Source: Lachnospiraceae bacterium AC2031
GTDB lineage: Bacteria > Bacillota > Clostridia > Lachnospirales > Lachnospiraceae
NCBI GenBank assembly: GCA_000687975.1
Contig: JIAB01000001.1
Location: forward strand, 3,076,001-3,140,000
Direction: 5' to 3'
DNA: 64,000 bases
The notes under the pieces were generated by a model, which was given only the letters and a program-made list of their open reading frames with translations, did no database searches and had not been told where the DNA came from. Both the position numbers and the translations under genes were made by a program. Shown here one piece after another: positions 35,808-45,130 of this stretch. Positions within the stretch are counted from its first letter, which is position 1, and the number at the start of each line of letters is the position of its first letter.

Positions 35808-35869
35808 GACGAATAATAGGATATATGTTCCTTTAATTTACCATAGTTATATGGTAAAATTAATTCGTC
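35808..35869. other. Nested hairpin in the cas3 upstream region
   Basis: The outer arms GACGAAT / ATTCGTC enclose an inner dyad TTACCAT-AGTTAT-ATGGTAA. It follows the long inverted repeat directly. The rest of the region to 36128 is AT-rich, with a TATAAT at 36082-36087. Confidence 0.5.
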
Positions 35870-35906
35870 GGTGATAGCTTAAAATATGGAGAAGGAGCTT
35901 CTATCG

Positions 35907-35978
35907 ATGTGGGGTAAATTAAATACTTTAAGTATTAACTTAAATATTGATAAGCAGACGGATGATACATGCACTTAA
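35907..35978 (+). CDS. Candidate 23-codon leader peptide upstream of cas3
   Basis: ATG at 35907 with a strong ribosome-binding site (GGAGAAGGAG, 8 bases upstream) opens a 23-codon frame ending at TAA 35976. The product starts MWGKLNTLSINL and ends DDTCT. It could be a regulatory leader peptide or a small secreted/toxic peptide; nothing else supports it. Confidence 0.35.
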   Translation: MWGKLNTLSINLNIDKQTDDTCT

Positions 35979-36128
35979 ACCTATTATATATTGTGTGTGT
36001 TTTTTGTGGCTGCTTTTTTTGCTAGAATTTCTGGAAAAATGGGAAGGATAGTTGGGATAATTAATTGTTTGATTTATAAATTATAATGTTTTTCAAATAA
36101 TAGTATATTGATTTAGTTAGGTGATTAT

Positions 36129-38525
36129 ATGTTTATAGCTCATATAAATAATAAGGGGGAACAACAGTCTTGCAAGGATCATTCGTTGGGAACAGCAAGA
36201 ATTGCAAAAGATAGATTATCTTGCATTAATCTAGGTGATGCAGCCTTTCTTGCAGGTGTTTTACACGATGCTGGTAAGTTCACTGATGAATTCAACGATT
36301 ATATAAAAAAAGCATACAACAAGGAAAAAGTAAATAAAGGATCAGTTATTCATACATTTACTGGGTGTTCATATATATTAAATAAATATCATAAAGGAGA
36401 TTTAGGATATGAGGATATCACATCAGAAATAATTGCATATTCTATTGGAGCTCATCATGCGTTGTTTGATTGTGTTAATGAAGATGGGGATAGTGGCTTT
36501 GATCATAGATTATTCAAACAACCAGAATATGATAATAGGGCTATTAATAATGTATTTAATGATTGTATATCTAGTGATGATATTGATGCATTATTTAAAT
36601 CTGCAATTTTAGAAATCAAAGACAAGATTGATTGTTTATTTGAAGCAGATTATGGAAAAAATGATAGTCTTGTAAAGATTTATTATATTGGTATGCTTAC
36701 TAGATTACTTCTATCATCGGTTATAGATGGAGATAGAATAGATACTTTCAATTTTATGATAGGTGAAACAAAGGATTTACATAATCTGTTACCTGATTGG
36801 GAAACGGGGATTAATAATTTAAATAAGTATCTTGATTCATTTGAAAAGAATAATGAAATTGAAATAGCAAGAAATGAATTATCTAATATTTGCGCAGATT
36901 TTTCAAATAACAAACCAGATATTTATGAATTGAAACTTCCGACCGGTGCAGGAAAAACTTTATCCAGCATGAAATATGCGATAAAACATTTAATCAAATA
37001 TAAAAAGAAAAGGATTTTCTATATTGCTCCACTGATTAGTATTTTGGAACAGAATTCAAGAGTAATAAAGGAAGCGCTTGGTAATTCAGTCACTGTATTG
37101 GAGCATCACTCAAGTGTTGTTATGGAAGATGATTCTAATGATGTGATTGAAGAAGAAATAAATAAGAATACTTATCAATTATTAACAGATAACTGGGATT
37201 CGCCAATTGTTATTACAACATTGGTTCAGTTTTTATTTACACTATTTGGTGGAAAAACTTCTCAAGTTCGTAGATTTTCAAGTTTAGTTGACTCAGTGAT
37301 TATTATTGATGAAGTTCAAACTGTTCCTAGAAAAATGCTGTCACTTTTTAATTTGGCAATAAACTTTTTGAAACTATCTTGTAATGCTACAGTAATTCTT
37401 TGTTCAGCGACACAACCATCTTTTGATAAGTTAGATATAAATATGCTTGTATCGCCATATAAGTTTTTAACTGATGAACAAGAGGATTATTTTTCGTCGG
37501 TATTTAAAAGGAGTGATATATCTTTTGGTGGAAGCTATAAACTTGAAGATATGCCGTCTTATATAGAAGAGGTATTAAACAACAGTGACAGTCTTTTAGT
37601 TGTTTGTAATAAAAAGAAACAAGCTGAATACATATATAATAAACTAAATGGTTGCGATGCTAGTATATATCATTTATCGGCTTCTATGTGTGCTACACAT
37701 AGAGAAGATATTCTAAAAAGAATTATTGATTCATTATACAACAAAGAAAAGGTGATATGTGTTTCAACACAAGTAATTGAAGCGGGCGTTGATATTTCAT
37801 TTAGTACTGTAATTAGATTTGAAGCAGGTCTTGATAGTATCATTCAATCAAATGGTAGATGCAATAGACATGGTGAATTAGAAGGTGTTGCTCATACTTA
37901 TGTAGTTAGATGCATGGATGAAGATTTAACAAGATTAGAAGATATCAGAATAGCAAAAAATGCAATGACAGAATTGTTAGAGGACTTTAATGAGAATTCA
38001 AGCATATATGATAATGATCTGACATCAAAGAAATCGATCAGTATTTTTTATGATTTGCTATACCGTTCGTATAATATCAAAAAAACATATTATTATGTGT
38101 CAAATATTGATAATAAACTTCTATATATTTTATCAGATAATAATAAGTGGGCATCCAAGAAGAAACATGCTAATAATTATTTTTTGAATCAAGCTTTCAA
38201 AACGGCAGGATTTTATTTTGACCCTTTGGATAATGATATGGTTACGTTATTAGTTCCATATAATGAAGGGGAAGAAATAATAGTTGATTTATGTTCAGAA
38301 AGGGCTAAATACGATATTTTGTATGCTAAGCGATTAATTGGAAAAGCAAAAAAATACAGTGTTTCCCTAATGCGATATCAAGTAAAAGAATTAAAAAATA
38401 AAGGTGCTATATACAATATATTTAGTGATTCAATTATGGTATTGAAAAAGGAATACTATGATAACAATACAGGCGTGATAGACGGAAAGGAGGGAGTTAA
38501 AGAATGCAACATCCTAATATTGTAG
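36129..38525 (+). CDS. cas3: Cas3 helicase-nuclease, type I-C
   Basis: A 798-residue protein. The N-terminal HD nuclease domain has KDHSLGTA and LHDAGK; the helicase has Walker A LPTGAGKT, a DEVQ-type motif II (IIIDEVQTV), SATQP (motif III) and QSNGRCNRHGE (motif VI). Cas3 is recruited to a target-bound Cascade and degrades the DNA strand. Length and motif set are normal and intact. It is the first gene of the cas operon and overlaps cas5c by 22 bases. AT-rich compared with the flanks. Confidence 0.95.
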   Translation: MFIAHINNKGEQQSCKDHSLGTARIAKDRLSCINLGDAAFLAGVLHDAGKFTDEFNDYIKKAYNKEKVNKGSVIHTFTGCSYILNKYHKGDLGYEDITSEIIAYSIGAHHALFDCVNEDGDSGFDHRLFKQPEYDNRAINNVFNDCISSDDIDALFKSAILEIKDKIDCLFEADYGKNDSLVKIYYIGMLTRLLLSSVIDGDRIDTFNFMIGETKDLHNLLPDWETGINNLNKYLDSFEKNNEIEIARNELSNICADFSNNKPDIYELKLPTGAGKTLSSMKYAIKHLIKYKKKRIFYIAPLISILEQNSRVIKEALGNSVTVLEHHSSVVMEDDSNDVIEEEINKNTYQLLTDNWDSPIVITTLVQFLFTLFGGKTSQVRRFSSLVDSVIIIDEVQTVPRKMLSLFNLAINFLKLSCNATVILCSATQPSFDKLDINMLVSPYKFLTDEQEDYFSSVFKRSDISFGGSYKLEDMPSYIEEVLNNSDSLLVVCNKKKQAEYIYNKLNGCDASIYHLSASMCATHREDILKRIIDSLYNKEKVICVSTQVIEAGVDISFSTVIRFEAGLDSIIQSNGRCNRHGELEGVAHTYVVRCMDEDLTRLEDIRIAKNAMTELLEDFNENSSIYDNDLTSKKSISIFYDLLYRSYNIKKTYYYVSNIDNKLLYILSDNNKWASKKKHANNYFLNQAFKTAGFYFDPLDNDMVTLLVPYNEGEEIIVDLCSERAKYDILYAKRLIGKAKKYSVSLMRYQVKELKNKGAIYNIFSDSIMVLKKEYYDNNTGVIDGKEGVKECNILIL

Positions 38526-39226
38526 AGTTTAAAGTATATGGGGCTTATGCTCTTTTCTCAGATCCAATAACACGAGTTGGAGGAGAAAAGTGTTCTTATC
38601 AAATTCCAACATATGAAGCTTTAAAGGGGATAGTATCTTCGATTTATTGGAAGCCAACTATTATTTGGTATATTGATAAGGTTAGGGTAATGAATCGTAT
38701 TCAGACAGAAGTCAAAGGTATACGGCCATTAAAGTATAATGGAGGTAATGATTTGGCCTATTACACTTATTTAAAGGATTGCTGTTATCAAGTACAAGCT
38801 CATTTTGAATGGAATATGAATCGACCTGAACTTGCAAAAGATCGTAATGAGAATAAACACCATGAAATAACTAAAAGAATGATTAATAGAGGTGGAAGAA
38901 GAGATATTTTCCTCGGTACCAGAGAATGTCAAGGGTATGTTGAACCGTGTGTATTTGGAGATGGGAAAGGGGCCTATGATGATATTAATCATCTTCAGTT
39001 TGGACTTATGTATCATGGGATAACTTATGCTGATGAAGCATATTCAGAAGAAACAAAAGATATGATGACAGTTAACTTATGGTATCCAGAAATGAAAAAA
39101 GGTGTAATTGATTTTGTAAAACCTAAAGATTGTCCACTTCATAAACCGATTCATAAAATGGAGATTAAAAAGTTTGGAGTGGATGAAAACTTTTCTGGTT
39201 TAAAAGAATTTGAGGAGGTGAATTAA
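38504..39226 (+). CDS. cas5c: Cas5c (Cas5d), crRNA-processing Cascade subunit
   Basis: A 240-residue protein. It shows the Cas5 N-terminal fold (FKVYGAYALFSDPITRVGGEKCSYQIPTYEALKGIV in part) and the I-C-type continuation IYWKPTIIWYIDKVRVMN. In type I-C, which has no Cas6, Cas5c cuts the repeat RNA and stays on the 5' handle. Full length. It overlaps cas3 and abuts cas8c by 1 base. Confidence 0.93.
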   Translation: MQHPNIVEFKVYGAYALFSDPITRVGGEKCSYQIPTYEALKGIVSSIYWKPTIIWYIDKVRVMNRIQTEVKGIRPLKYNGGNDLAYYTYLKDCCYQVQAHFEWNMNRPELAKDRNENKHHEITKRMINRGGRRDIFLGTRECQGYVEPCVFGDGKGAYDDINHLQFGLMYHGITYADEAYSEETKDMMTVNLWYPEMKKGVIDFVKPKDCPLHKPIHKMEIKKFGVDENFSGLKEFEEVN

Positions 39227-41013
39227 TGGGGTTATTACAACAGGCGGTAAAAACATATGATTCATTTTCATCAATGGGTTTAGTTGGAAAATATGAAGAA
39301 GGAAAAGAAGAACCATTAGCACCGATTTGTCATTTATTAACTACAGCTCATATTATAATTACAATAAATAAGAATGGAGAGTTTGTATCTGCAGAGAGAT
39401 TAGAAAAAAAAATAATTATACCAGTAACTGAAGAATCGGCAGGAAGGACAAGTTCTGCGAGTCCGCATCCTTTAAATGACAATATCAGTTATATTTCAGG
39501 AGAAGATGAAGAAAAAATAAATAAATATTTAGAATGTATATCAAAATGGGCTGATTCAGATTATTCAGATATACAATTAATCCCTATTATTAAGTATGTA
39601 AAAAGAAAAACCTTAATCAATGATTTAAAAAAATCAGGTCTTCTTAAACTTGATGAAAAGGGTGAGATTAAGAACAATAAAGACTTGGTTACCTGGAAAA
39701 TTATAGGATTAGAAAACAAGTATGTTCCAGTATATGAAGATGTTGATTTAATGAAAAAATATAGTGAATATTACTTAACTATAAAAAATGATAATGAATC
39801 AAATGATTCTATTTGTTATGTTACAGGAAAAAAGGAAGTTCCGGCAATTCAACATTTAAAAGGAGTTTTTTCTCTTAATGGAAATGCAAAGATTATTTCT
39901 TCAAATGATTCTGCAAATTATACATATAGAGGGAGATTTATTAGTCCTGATGAGGCACTTTCAATAGGATATATTTCTTCGCAAAAGGCTCATAATGCTC
40001 TTAAATGGCTTGTTTCGAATCAAAAGCAATACTATGGAAATAGAGTTTTTATATGTTGGAATCCAAATGGGAAAGAGGTTCATTCTATACAAAGTCCACT
40101 TTTAAATAGAAGTTCAGAAAGACAGTTATTTCCGTCGGATTATAAAAAAGAGTTAGCACAGTTATTGGAAGGATATAAAAAGGATATATCTGATGTTGAT
40201 GATGTTATTATATGTTCTTTTGACGCGGCTACAACGGGGCGCTTATCAATTTCATATTATAATGAACTGAAAGAGTCTGATTTTCTTGACAGATTATACG
40301 ATTGGGATACTACTTGTTGTTGGATTAGTTATAAGTATGGTGTTTATTCTCCGAGTTTATATGATATTGTGAAATATACGTTTGGTTATCAAAGAGGAAA
40401 TGATGATAATGCTAAAATAGAAGTTGATGACTTAATAAAAGCTCAGTATATACAAAGACTGATTTCGTGTAGAGTAGATCGATTTAATATTCCTCAAGAT
40501 ATACTAAATAGAATAGTTAATAATGTTAGTAATTTGCAGATATATAATAAGGTTAATAGAAATAAATTGTTGTTTATAGCTTGTGCGGTTATACGAAAAT
40601 ATCATTGCGATTATTTAAAGGAGGATTGGGTGATGGCTTTGGAAAAAGATAAGAATGATAGGAGTTATCAATTTGGTAGACTTCTTGCAGTTTTAGAAAA
40701 GATAGAAAAGGATACATATGATAACGGAGAAAGCCGGGAAACAAATGCGATTAGGATGCAATCAGTTTATGTAAAAAGACCATTATATGCTTTCAGAATA
40801 ATTATTGAACAATTGAAGAATAGTTATTTTCCTAAACTTAATCCAGGACGAAGGGTATACTATGACAAATTAATAAGTCAAATAATGGATAAGATATCAG
40901 AGTTTAAAGACGAAGAGATAAATAATACATTGAGTGATACATATTTACTTGGTTATTATTTACAACAAGCGGATTTATATACAAAAAAAGATGACAATGA
41001 TAAGGAGGATTAA
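39226..41013 (+). CDS. cas8c: Cas8c (Csd1), large Cascade subunit
   Basis: A 595-residue protein of the Csd1 family: N-terminal LLQQAVKTYDSF, central CYVTGKKEVPAIQHLKGVFSLNGNAKIISSN-like zinc/PAM-recognition region (NDSANYTYRGRFI follows), and C-terminal helical portion with FGRLLAVLEKIEKDTY. It recognises the PAM and recruits Cas3. In family length range and open throughout. One-base overlap with cas5c; ribosome-binding site GAGGAGGTG. Confidence 0.93.
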   Translation: MGLLQQAVKTYDSFSSMGLVGKYEEGKEEPLAPICHLLTTAHIIITINKNGEFVSAERLEKKIIIPVTEESAGRTSSASPHPLNDNISYISGEDEEKINKYLECISKWADSDYSDIQLIPIIKYVKRKTLINDLKKSGLLKLDEKGEIKNNKDLVTWKIIGLENKYVPVYEDVDLMKKYSEYYLTIKNDNESNDSICYVTGKKEVPAIQHLKGVFSLNGNAKIISSNDSANYTYRGRFISPDEALSIGYISSQKAHNALKWLVSNQKQYYGNRVFICWNPNGKEVHSIQSPLLNRSSERQLFPSDYKKELAQLLEGYKKDISDVDDVIICSFDAATTGRLSISYYNELKESDFLDRLYDWDTTCCWISYKYGVYSPSLYDIVKYTFGYQRGNDDNAKIEVDDLIKAQYIQRLISCRVDRFNIPQDILNRIVNNVSNLQIYNKVNRNKLLFIACAVIRKYHCDYLKEDWVMALEKDKNDRSYQFGRLLAVLEKIEKDTYDNGESRETNAIRMQSVYVKRPLYAFRIIIEQLKNSYFPKLNPGRRVYYDKLISQIMDKISEFKDEEINNTLSDTYLLGYYLQQADLYTKKDDNDKED

Positions 41014-41017
41014 AACA

Positions 41018-41860
41018 ATGAGTGTATTAAAAAACAAAGTGGATTTTATGGTACTAGTATCTGTAACAAATGCAAATTCTAATGGGGATCCATTAAATGG
41101 AAATAGACCACGTACTGATTATAATGGATTTGGCGAAATATCAGATGTCTGTATTAAAAGGAAAATTAGAAACAGAATGCAAGATATGGGACATTCGGTT
41201 TTCGTTCAATCAGATGATAGATCAGATGATGGTTCAAAGTGTTTAAAGGACAGAGCGAAGATATTAGAAAAGGAAAAAGATCAAGATGTGTTTGCTCGTA
41301 AAGCCAGTGAAACATGGATAGATGTAAGAACTTTTGGACAGGTTTTTGCTTTTAATGGATTTAATTGTAAGTCGGTTGGTGTGCGTGGCCCAGTATCTAT
41401 TCATCAAGCAGTAAGTATTGATCCTATTGAAGTAAATTCCATGCAGATAACTAAGAGCGTTAGTGGAGACAAGAAAGAAGGACAAGATAAAGGCTCGGAT
41501 ACAATGGGAATGAAGCATTTTGTTCGATTTGGTCTTTATAAAATAAAAGGTTCTATTAATGTACAATTGGCTGAAAAAACTGGTTTTTCAGAAGAGGATG
41601 CAGATACTATAAAGGAATGTCTTAGAACACTTTTTGTTAATGATGTTTCTTCTGCAAGACCTGATGGTTCTATGGAAGTTATTAAAGTTTATTGGTGGAA
41701 GCATAATTGCAAAGATGGACAATATTCATCTGCAAAAATCCACAAGCTAGTTAATGTTTCGCTAAAAGAAGGTGTGATGATTCCTCATTCGGTAGATGAT
41801 TATAATATATGTGTAGATAGTTTAGATGGACTTTCATTAGAAGAAATTGATGGTATTTGA
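41018..41860 (+). CDS. cas7c: Cas7c (Csd2), Cascade backbone subunit
   Basis: A 280-residue RAMP-fold protein of the Csd2 family: VDFMVLVSVTNANSNGDPLNGNRPRTDYNG (cut), SIHQAVSIDPIEVNSMQITKSV and the C-terminal VKVYWWKHNCKDGQYSSAKIHKL-like region. Several copies line the crRNA in Cascade. Full length. The start at 41018 has AAGGAGG upstream; the earlier frame overlaps cas8c. Confidence 0.94.
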   Translation: MSVLKNKVDFMVLVSVTNANSNGDPLNGNRPRTDYNGFGEISDVCIKRKIRNRMQDMGHSVFVQSDDRSDDGSKCLKDRAKILEKEKDQDVFARKASETWIDVRTFGQVFAFNGFNCKSVGVRGPVSIHQAVSIDPIEVNSMQITKSVSGDKKEGQDKGSDTMGMKHFVRFGLYKIKGSINVQLAEKTGFSEEDADTIKECLRTLFVNDVSSARPDGSMEVIKVYWWKHNCKDGQYSSAKIHKLVNVSLKEGVMIPHSVDDYNICVDSLDGLSLEEIDGI

Positions 41861-41870
41861 TAGGTTGCTT

Positions 41871-42266
41871 ATGAACAATGAAGATGATTATTTAATGATG
41901 TCAGGAATTCAACATTTTGATTTTTGTCGTAGACAATGGGCGCTTATTCATATAGAGCAGCAGTGGAAAGAAAATGTACTAACGACGGAAGGCAAAGTAG
42001 ATCATGAAAAATGTCATAATGAAACACTTATCGAAAAGAGAAACGATATTATAATTATGCGTGGGATGAGAGTGGTTTCTCATCAGCTTAAATTGAGTGG
42101 AAATTGTGATGTTGTAGAGTTTCATAGGATTAATGATGGAATATCTTTATCTAAATACTCAGATAAATGGTTACCGGTTCCAATCGAATATAAGCATGGA
42201 GAATCCAAATGGATAGATGCAGATAGACTTCAACTATGTGCACAAGCTATTGCACTTAGGTACTGA
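41871..42266 (+). pseudogene. cas4: Truncated cas4
   Basis: The frame gives 131 residues against about 210-220 for Cas4 of type I-C. The start is typical (NNEDDYLMMSGIQHFDFCRRQWALIHIEQQW, cut here). The RecB-nuclease motifs GNCDVVEF, IEYKHGE and QLCAQAIAL are present, with the first of four Fe-S cysteines in DFCRRQW. The frame then breaks after AIALRY, so the C-terminal three-cysteine cluster is missing. An active prespacer-processing Cas4 is unlikely. The start at 41871 is preferred over 41847; the start overlaps nothing essential of cas7c. The sequence after the break looks like the end of cas2. Confidence 0.85.
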
Positions 42267-42297
42267 TTATTCTCAAGATGATATCTTAATTCTTTAG
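42259..42297 (+). pseudogene. cas2: Probable remnant of the cas2 3' end
   Basis: In the frame shifted from cas4, the bases read GTDYSQDDILIL and a stop at 42295. Type I-C Cas2 proteins commonly end in a short acidic/hydrophobic tail of this kind (for example ...DPLIF or ...GTLIL), and the gene is normally followed directly by the leader, as here. cas1 and the rest of cas2 are absent. The match is short, so this is an inference. Confidence 0.5.
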
Positions 42298-42453
42298 CGC
42301 GAAGTTATAACAAACATATAATGCTGGATATCTTCGCACTTTAGATTGTGTGTGTTATGTGATAATTTATTATTTTTTTCAAAAAACATATCTAGATTAT
42401 ATATAATTACTTAAAATTATATAATTAAATCTAGATTTTTGGTGTTTTTTGCT
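42298..42453 (+). promoter_or_regulatory. CRISPR leader
   Basis: A 156-base AT-rich leader lies between the cas2 remnant and the first repeat. It has an imperfect inverted repeat at 42390-42436 (ATCTAGATT...AAATCTAGAT) that ends 17 bases before the array. It should carry the array promoter; no clear -35/-10 pair was assigned. Confidence 0.75.
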
Positions 42454-43480
42454 GTCTCTCTCCGTGTGGAGAGAGTGGATTGAAATATTGCGGGTTCGCC
42501 ATCATTCCCAATCTTTGAAGTCTCTCTCCGTGTGGAGAGAGTGGATTGAAATTATTGCAACCGCAGCATCATCTGCACTATTAGTGTCTCTCTCCGAGTG
42601 GAGAGAGTGGATTGAAATTGTGAAATACCCTTTACTGTTGAATACCCCATATGTCTCTCTCCGAGTGGAGAGAGTGGATTGAAATATCCATGGATAAAGC
42701 ATAGCTCCATCCGCTGCAAGTCTCTCTCCGAGTGGAGAGAGTGGATTGAAATCCTGTCGCTATGGAGTCAACCTATGATGCACCAGTCTCTCTCCGTGTG
42801 GAGAGAGTGGATTGAAATTTTAGAATTACTGCATTTGGTAAACAGGGTGAGATGTCTCTCTCCGTGTGGAGAGAGTGGATTGAAATGACGGTATAACCGA
42901 GCGAGAGGCAGAAATGCTGTCTCTCTCCGTGTGGAGAGAGTGGATTGAAATAGCATAAAAGCGAGTTGATGATGAATGAGTAAGGTCTCTCTCCGTGTGG
43001 AGAGAGTGGATTGAAATATCACCGCGCCGTATAGGTCATACAGCCCTAGTCGTCTCTCTCCGTGTGGAGAGAGTGGATTGAAATCGTTAAATAGATTTAT
43101 ACCCGCCGTTATAATCGTCTCTCTCCGTGTGGAGAGAGTGGATTGAAATATAAGCATACTCCTATTGTGTAAATTGCGGGCGTCTCTCTCCGTGTGGAGA
43201 GAGTGGATTGAAATTGCCTGATGGGACGAATACGTCTCAACAACCGATTGTCTCTCTCCGTGTGGAGAGAGTGAATTGAAATGTCTCCGTCTGTCGTTTG
43301 CTCATTTCGATTAACGTCTCTCTCCGTGTGGAGAGAGTGGATTGAAATTTGGATTACGCGTTTTTTTTCGTCACTCTTAGAGGTCTCTCTCCGTGTGGAG
43401 AGAGTGGATTGAAATTTGCAAACAGAACATATGCTGCTAGAGGAATCCTGTCTCTCCGTGAGGAGAGAGTGGATTGTATA
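42454..43480 (+). CRISPR. Type I-C CRISPR array, 16 repeats and 15 spacers
   Basis: The 33-base repeat begins GTCTCTCTCCGTGTGGAGAG and ends with GTGGATTGAAAT, the typical I-C hairpin repeat and handle. Starts: 42454, 42520, 42586, 42653, 42720, 42786, 42854, 42919, 42985, 43052, 43117, 43182, 43250, 43316, 43383 and a degenerate last one at 43450. Spacers are 32-35 bases. Repeats 3-5 have GAG in place of GTG in the loop. Repeat 13 has GTGAATTG. The last repeat lacks two bases and the handle (GGATTGTATA), marking the far end. The array is on the plus strand, with the leader on the left. Confidence 0.97.
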
Positions 43481-43533
43481 GTGCTTTTACAAGCATTACT
43501 AATATTTTCAATTTGGTATTATTTAGGAAATAA

Positions 43534-45126
43534 ATGATTATGTTTGAGATTATTGATTATGATTTTAAAAAGGATACATATGGCGATGAAGATTATTTAG
43601 ATAATTGGCCAATGATTTATATTCTGGAAAATGGTAAAAAAGCATATATTGGTGAATCGAATCATGTTAAAACTCGAATGACTCAACATGCTACGAATGA
43701 AGAAAAGAAGATTTTTAATAAGGTTCATTTTATTTATTCCAAAATGTTTAATCAATCGGTTACATTTGATTACGAATCGAAATTGATTCAATATATAGTT
43801 GCTGATGAATTATTTGAAGTAACAAACAAAAATTCTGGTATTGCTGATAAACAATACTACAACAAAGATGTATATGATGAGAAATTTGAACAGTTATGGA
43901 GAAAGTTGCAAAAGGCTAAACTAGTTAAACATTCTCTTGAAGAAATAGAAAATTCAGATTTGTTTAAATATTCTCCGTATAAAGAATTAAATGATGATCA
44001 AAGAAAATCAGTTGATGATATTCTTACAAAATTAGAAGAAGGAAATACAAAGTGCATAGTTGTTAATGGAATGCCTGGTAGTGGTAAGACCATAGTTGCA
44101 GTCTATTTGATAAAGTATTTATTAGATAGTGAAGAATTTCATGATAAAAAGATTGGTTTTGTGGTTCCTCAGACATCCTTAAGAAAAACCATGAAAGGAA
44201 TATTTAAAAGTATATATGGATTATCTCCATCGCAAGTTTTATCTCCGTCTGATGTTACAAAAAATAAATATGATATATTGTTGGTTGATGAGGTTCATAG
44301 ATTACATCGATATAAAAATATATCGTATATGGGAACATTCAAAAAAAACTGTGATAAATTGGGATTAACAACTGAGGCGGATGAATTGGATTGGATATTA
44401 AAACAGTCTGATTTCACTATACTGTTTTATGATGGGCTTCAAGTGGTTGGTCCTTCTGGTTTGGATGCTAATCGAATAAAAGATAAAATGTATTCGATTA
44501 TAAAAAATCAATATGTTGCATATTATAGTTTGAAAACCCAGATGCGTGTGCTTGGGGGTAATGATTACATTTCATTTGTTAGAAGTCTATTTGATGGGAC
44601 ATGTGATAGAAGATATGTTTCAGATAATTATGAGTTGAAGTTATATACAGATTTTTCGAGATTTGAGAAGGATATGTATGATAAAGAAACTAAGAATTCT
44701 TTATGTCGTATGGTTGCAGGATATTCTTGGAAATGGATTAGTAAAACAGATGACTCATTATATGATATAAAAATACAAAATATATCTAGAAAATGGAATC
44801 ATTGTACTGAAGGATGGGTTTTGACACCAGAAGCAATAGATGAAGTTGGATGTATTCATTCTATTCAAGGCTATGATCTTAATTATGCATATGTCATTCT
44901 TGGTTATGATATTGGATTTGATAAGAATACGAATCAAATAGTAGTTTATCCTGAGAACTATTATGATAGTAATGGAAAGAGAACTGCTTCATATGATGAA
45001 TTATTAGAGTATATAAAGAATATATATTATGTATTATTAACCCGAGGCATTAAGGGAACATATTTGTATGTTTGTGATGATGATTTAAGAGATTATTTAA
45101 GTAAGTACATAGAGGTAAAAAGATAA
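43534..45126 (+). CDS. GIY-YIG nuclease fused to DUF2075 (Schlafen-like) ATPase
   Basis: A 530-residue protein. N-terminal GIY-YIG domain: MIYILENGKKAYIGESN, then Arg in VKTRMTQH and Glu in DYESKLIQYI. From about residue 150 a P-loop ATPase of DUF2075 type follows: Walker A NGMPGSGKT, Walker B ILLVDEVHRLHR, LKTQMRV and a C-terminal UvrD-like motif (YVLLTRGIKGTYLYV). It may sense and cut foreign DNA with ATP power. It starts 54 bases after the last CRISPR repeat. It is followed by MazG after 4 bases, so an operon. I do not know a named defence system of this exact set. Confidence 0.82.
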   Translation: MIMFEIIDYDFKKDTYGDEDYLDNWPMIYILENGKKAYIGESNHVKTRMTQHATNEEKKIFNKVHFIYSKMFNQSVTFDYESKLIQYIVADELFEVTNKNSGIADKQYYNKDVYDEKFEQLWRKLQKAKLVKHSLEEIENSDLFKYSPYKELNDDQRKSVDDILTKLEEGNTKCIVVNGMPGSGKTIVAVYLIKYLLDSEEFHDKKIGFVVPQTSLRKTMKGIFKSIYGLSPSQVLSPSDVTKNKYDILLVDEVHRLHRYKNISYMGTFKKNCDKLGLTTEADELDWILKQSDFTILFYDGLQVVGPSGLDANRIKDKMYSIIKNQYVAYYSLKTQMRVLGGNDYISFVRSLFDGTCDRRYVSDNYELKLYTDFSRFEKDMYDKETKNSLCRMVAGYSWKWISKTDDSLYDIKIQNISRKWNHCTEGWVLTPEAIDEVGCIHSIQGYDLNYAYVILGYDIGFDKNTNQIVVYPENYYDSNGKRTASYDELLEYIKNIYYVLLTRGIKGTYLYVCDDDLRDYLSKYIEVKR

Positions 45127-45130
45127 AACT

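Noticed and set aside
36129-41860. Absence of cas6
   Set aside because: Not a defect: in type I-C the Cas5c subunit processes the crRNA.
42449-43157. Open frames running across the CRISPR array on both strands
   Set aside because: They are translations of the repeats (SLSVWREWIEI and FQSTLSTRRET patterns) and not genes.
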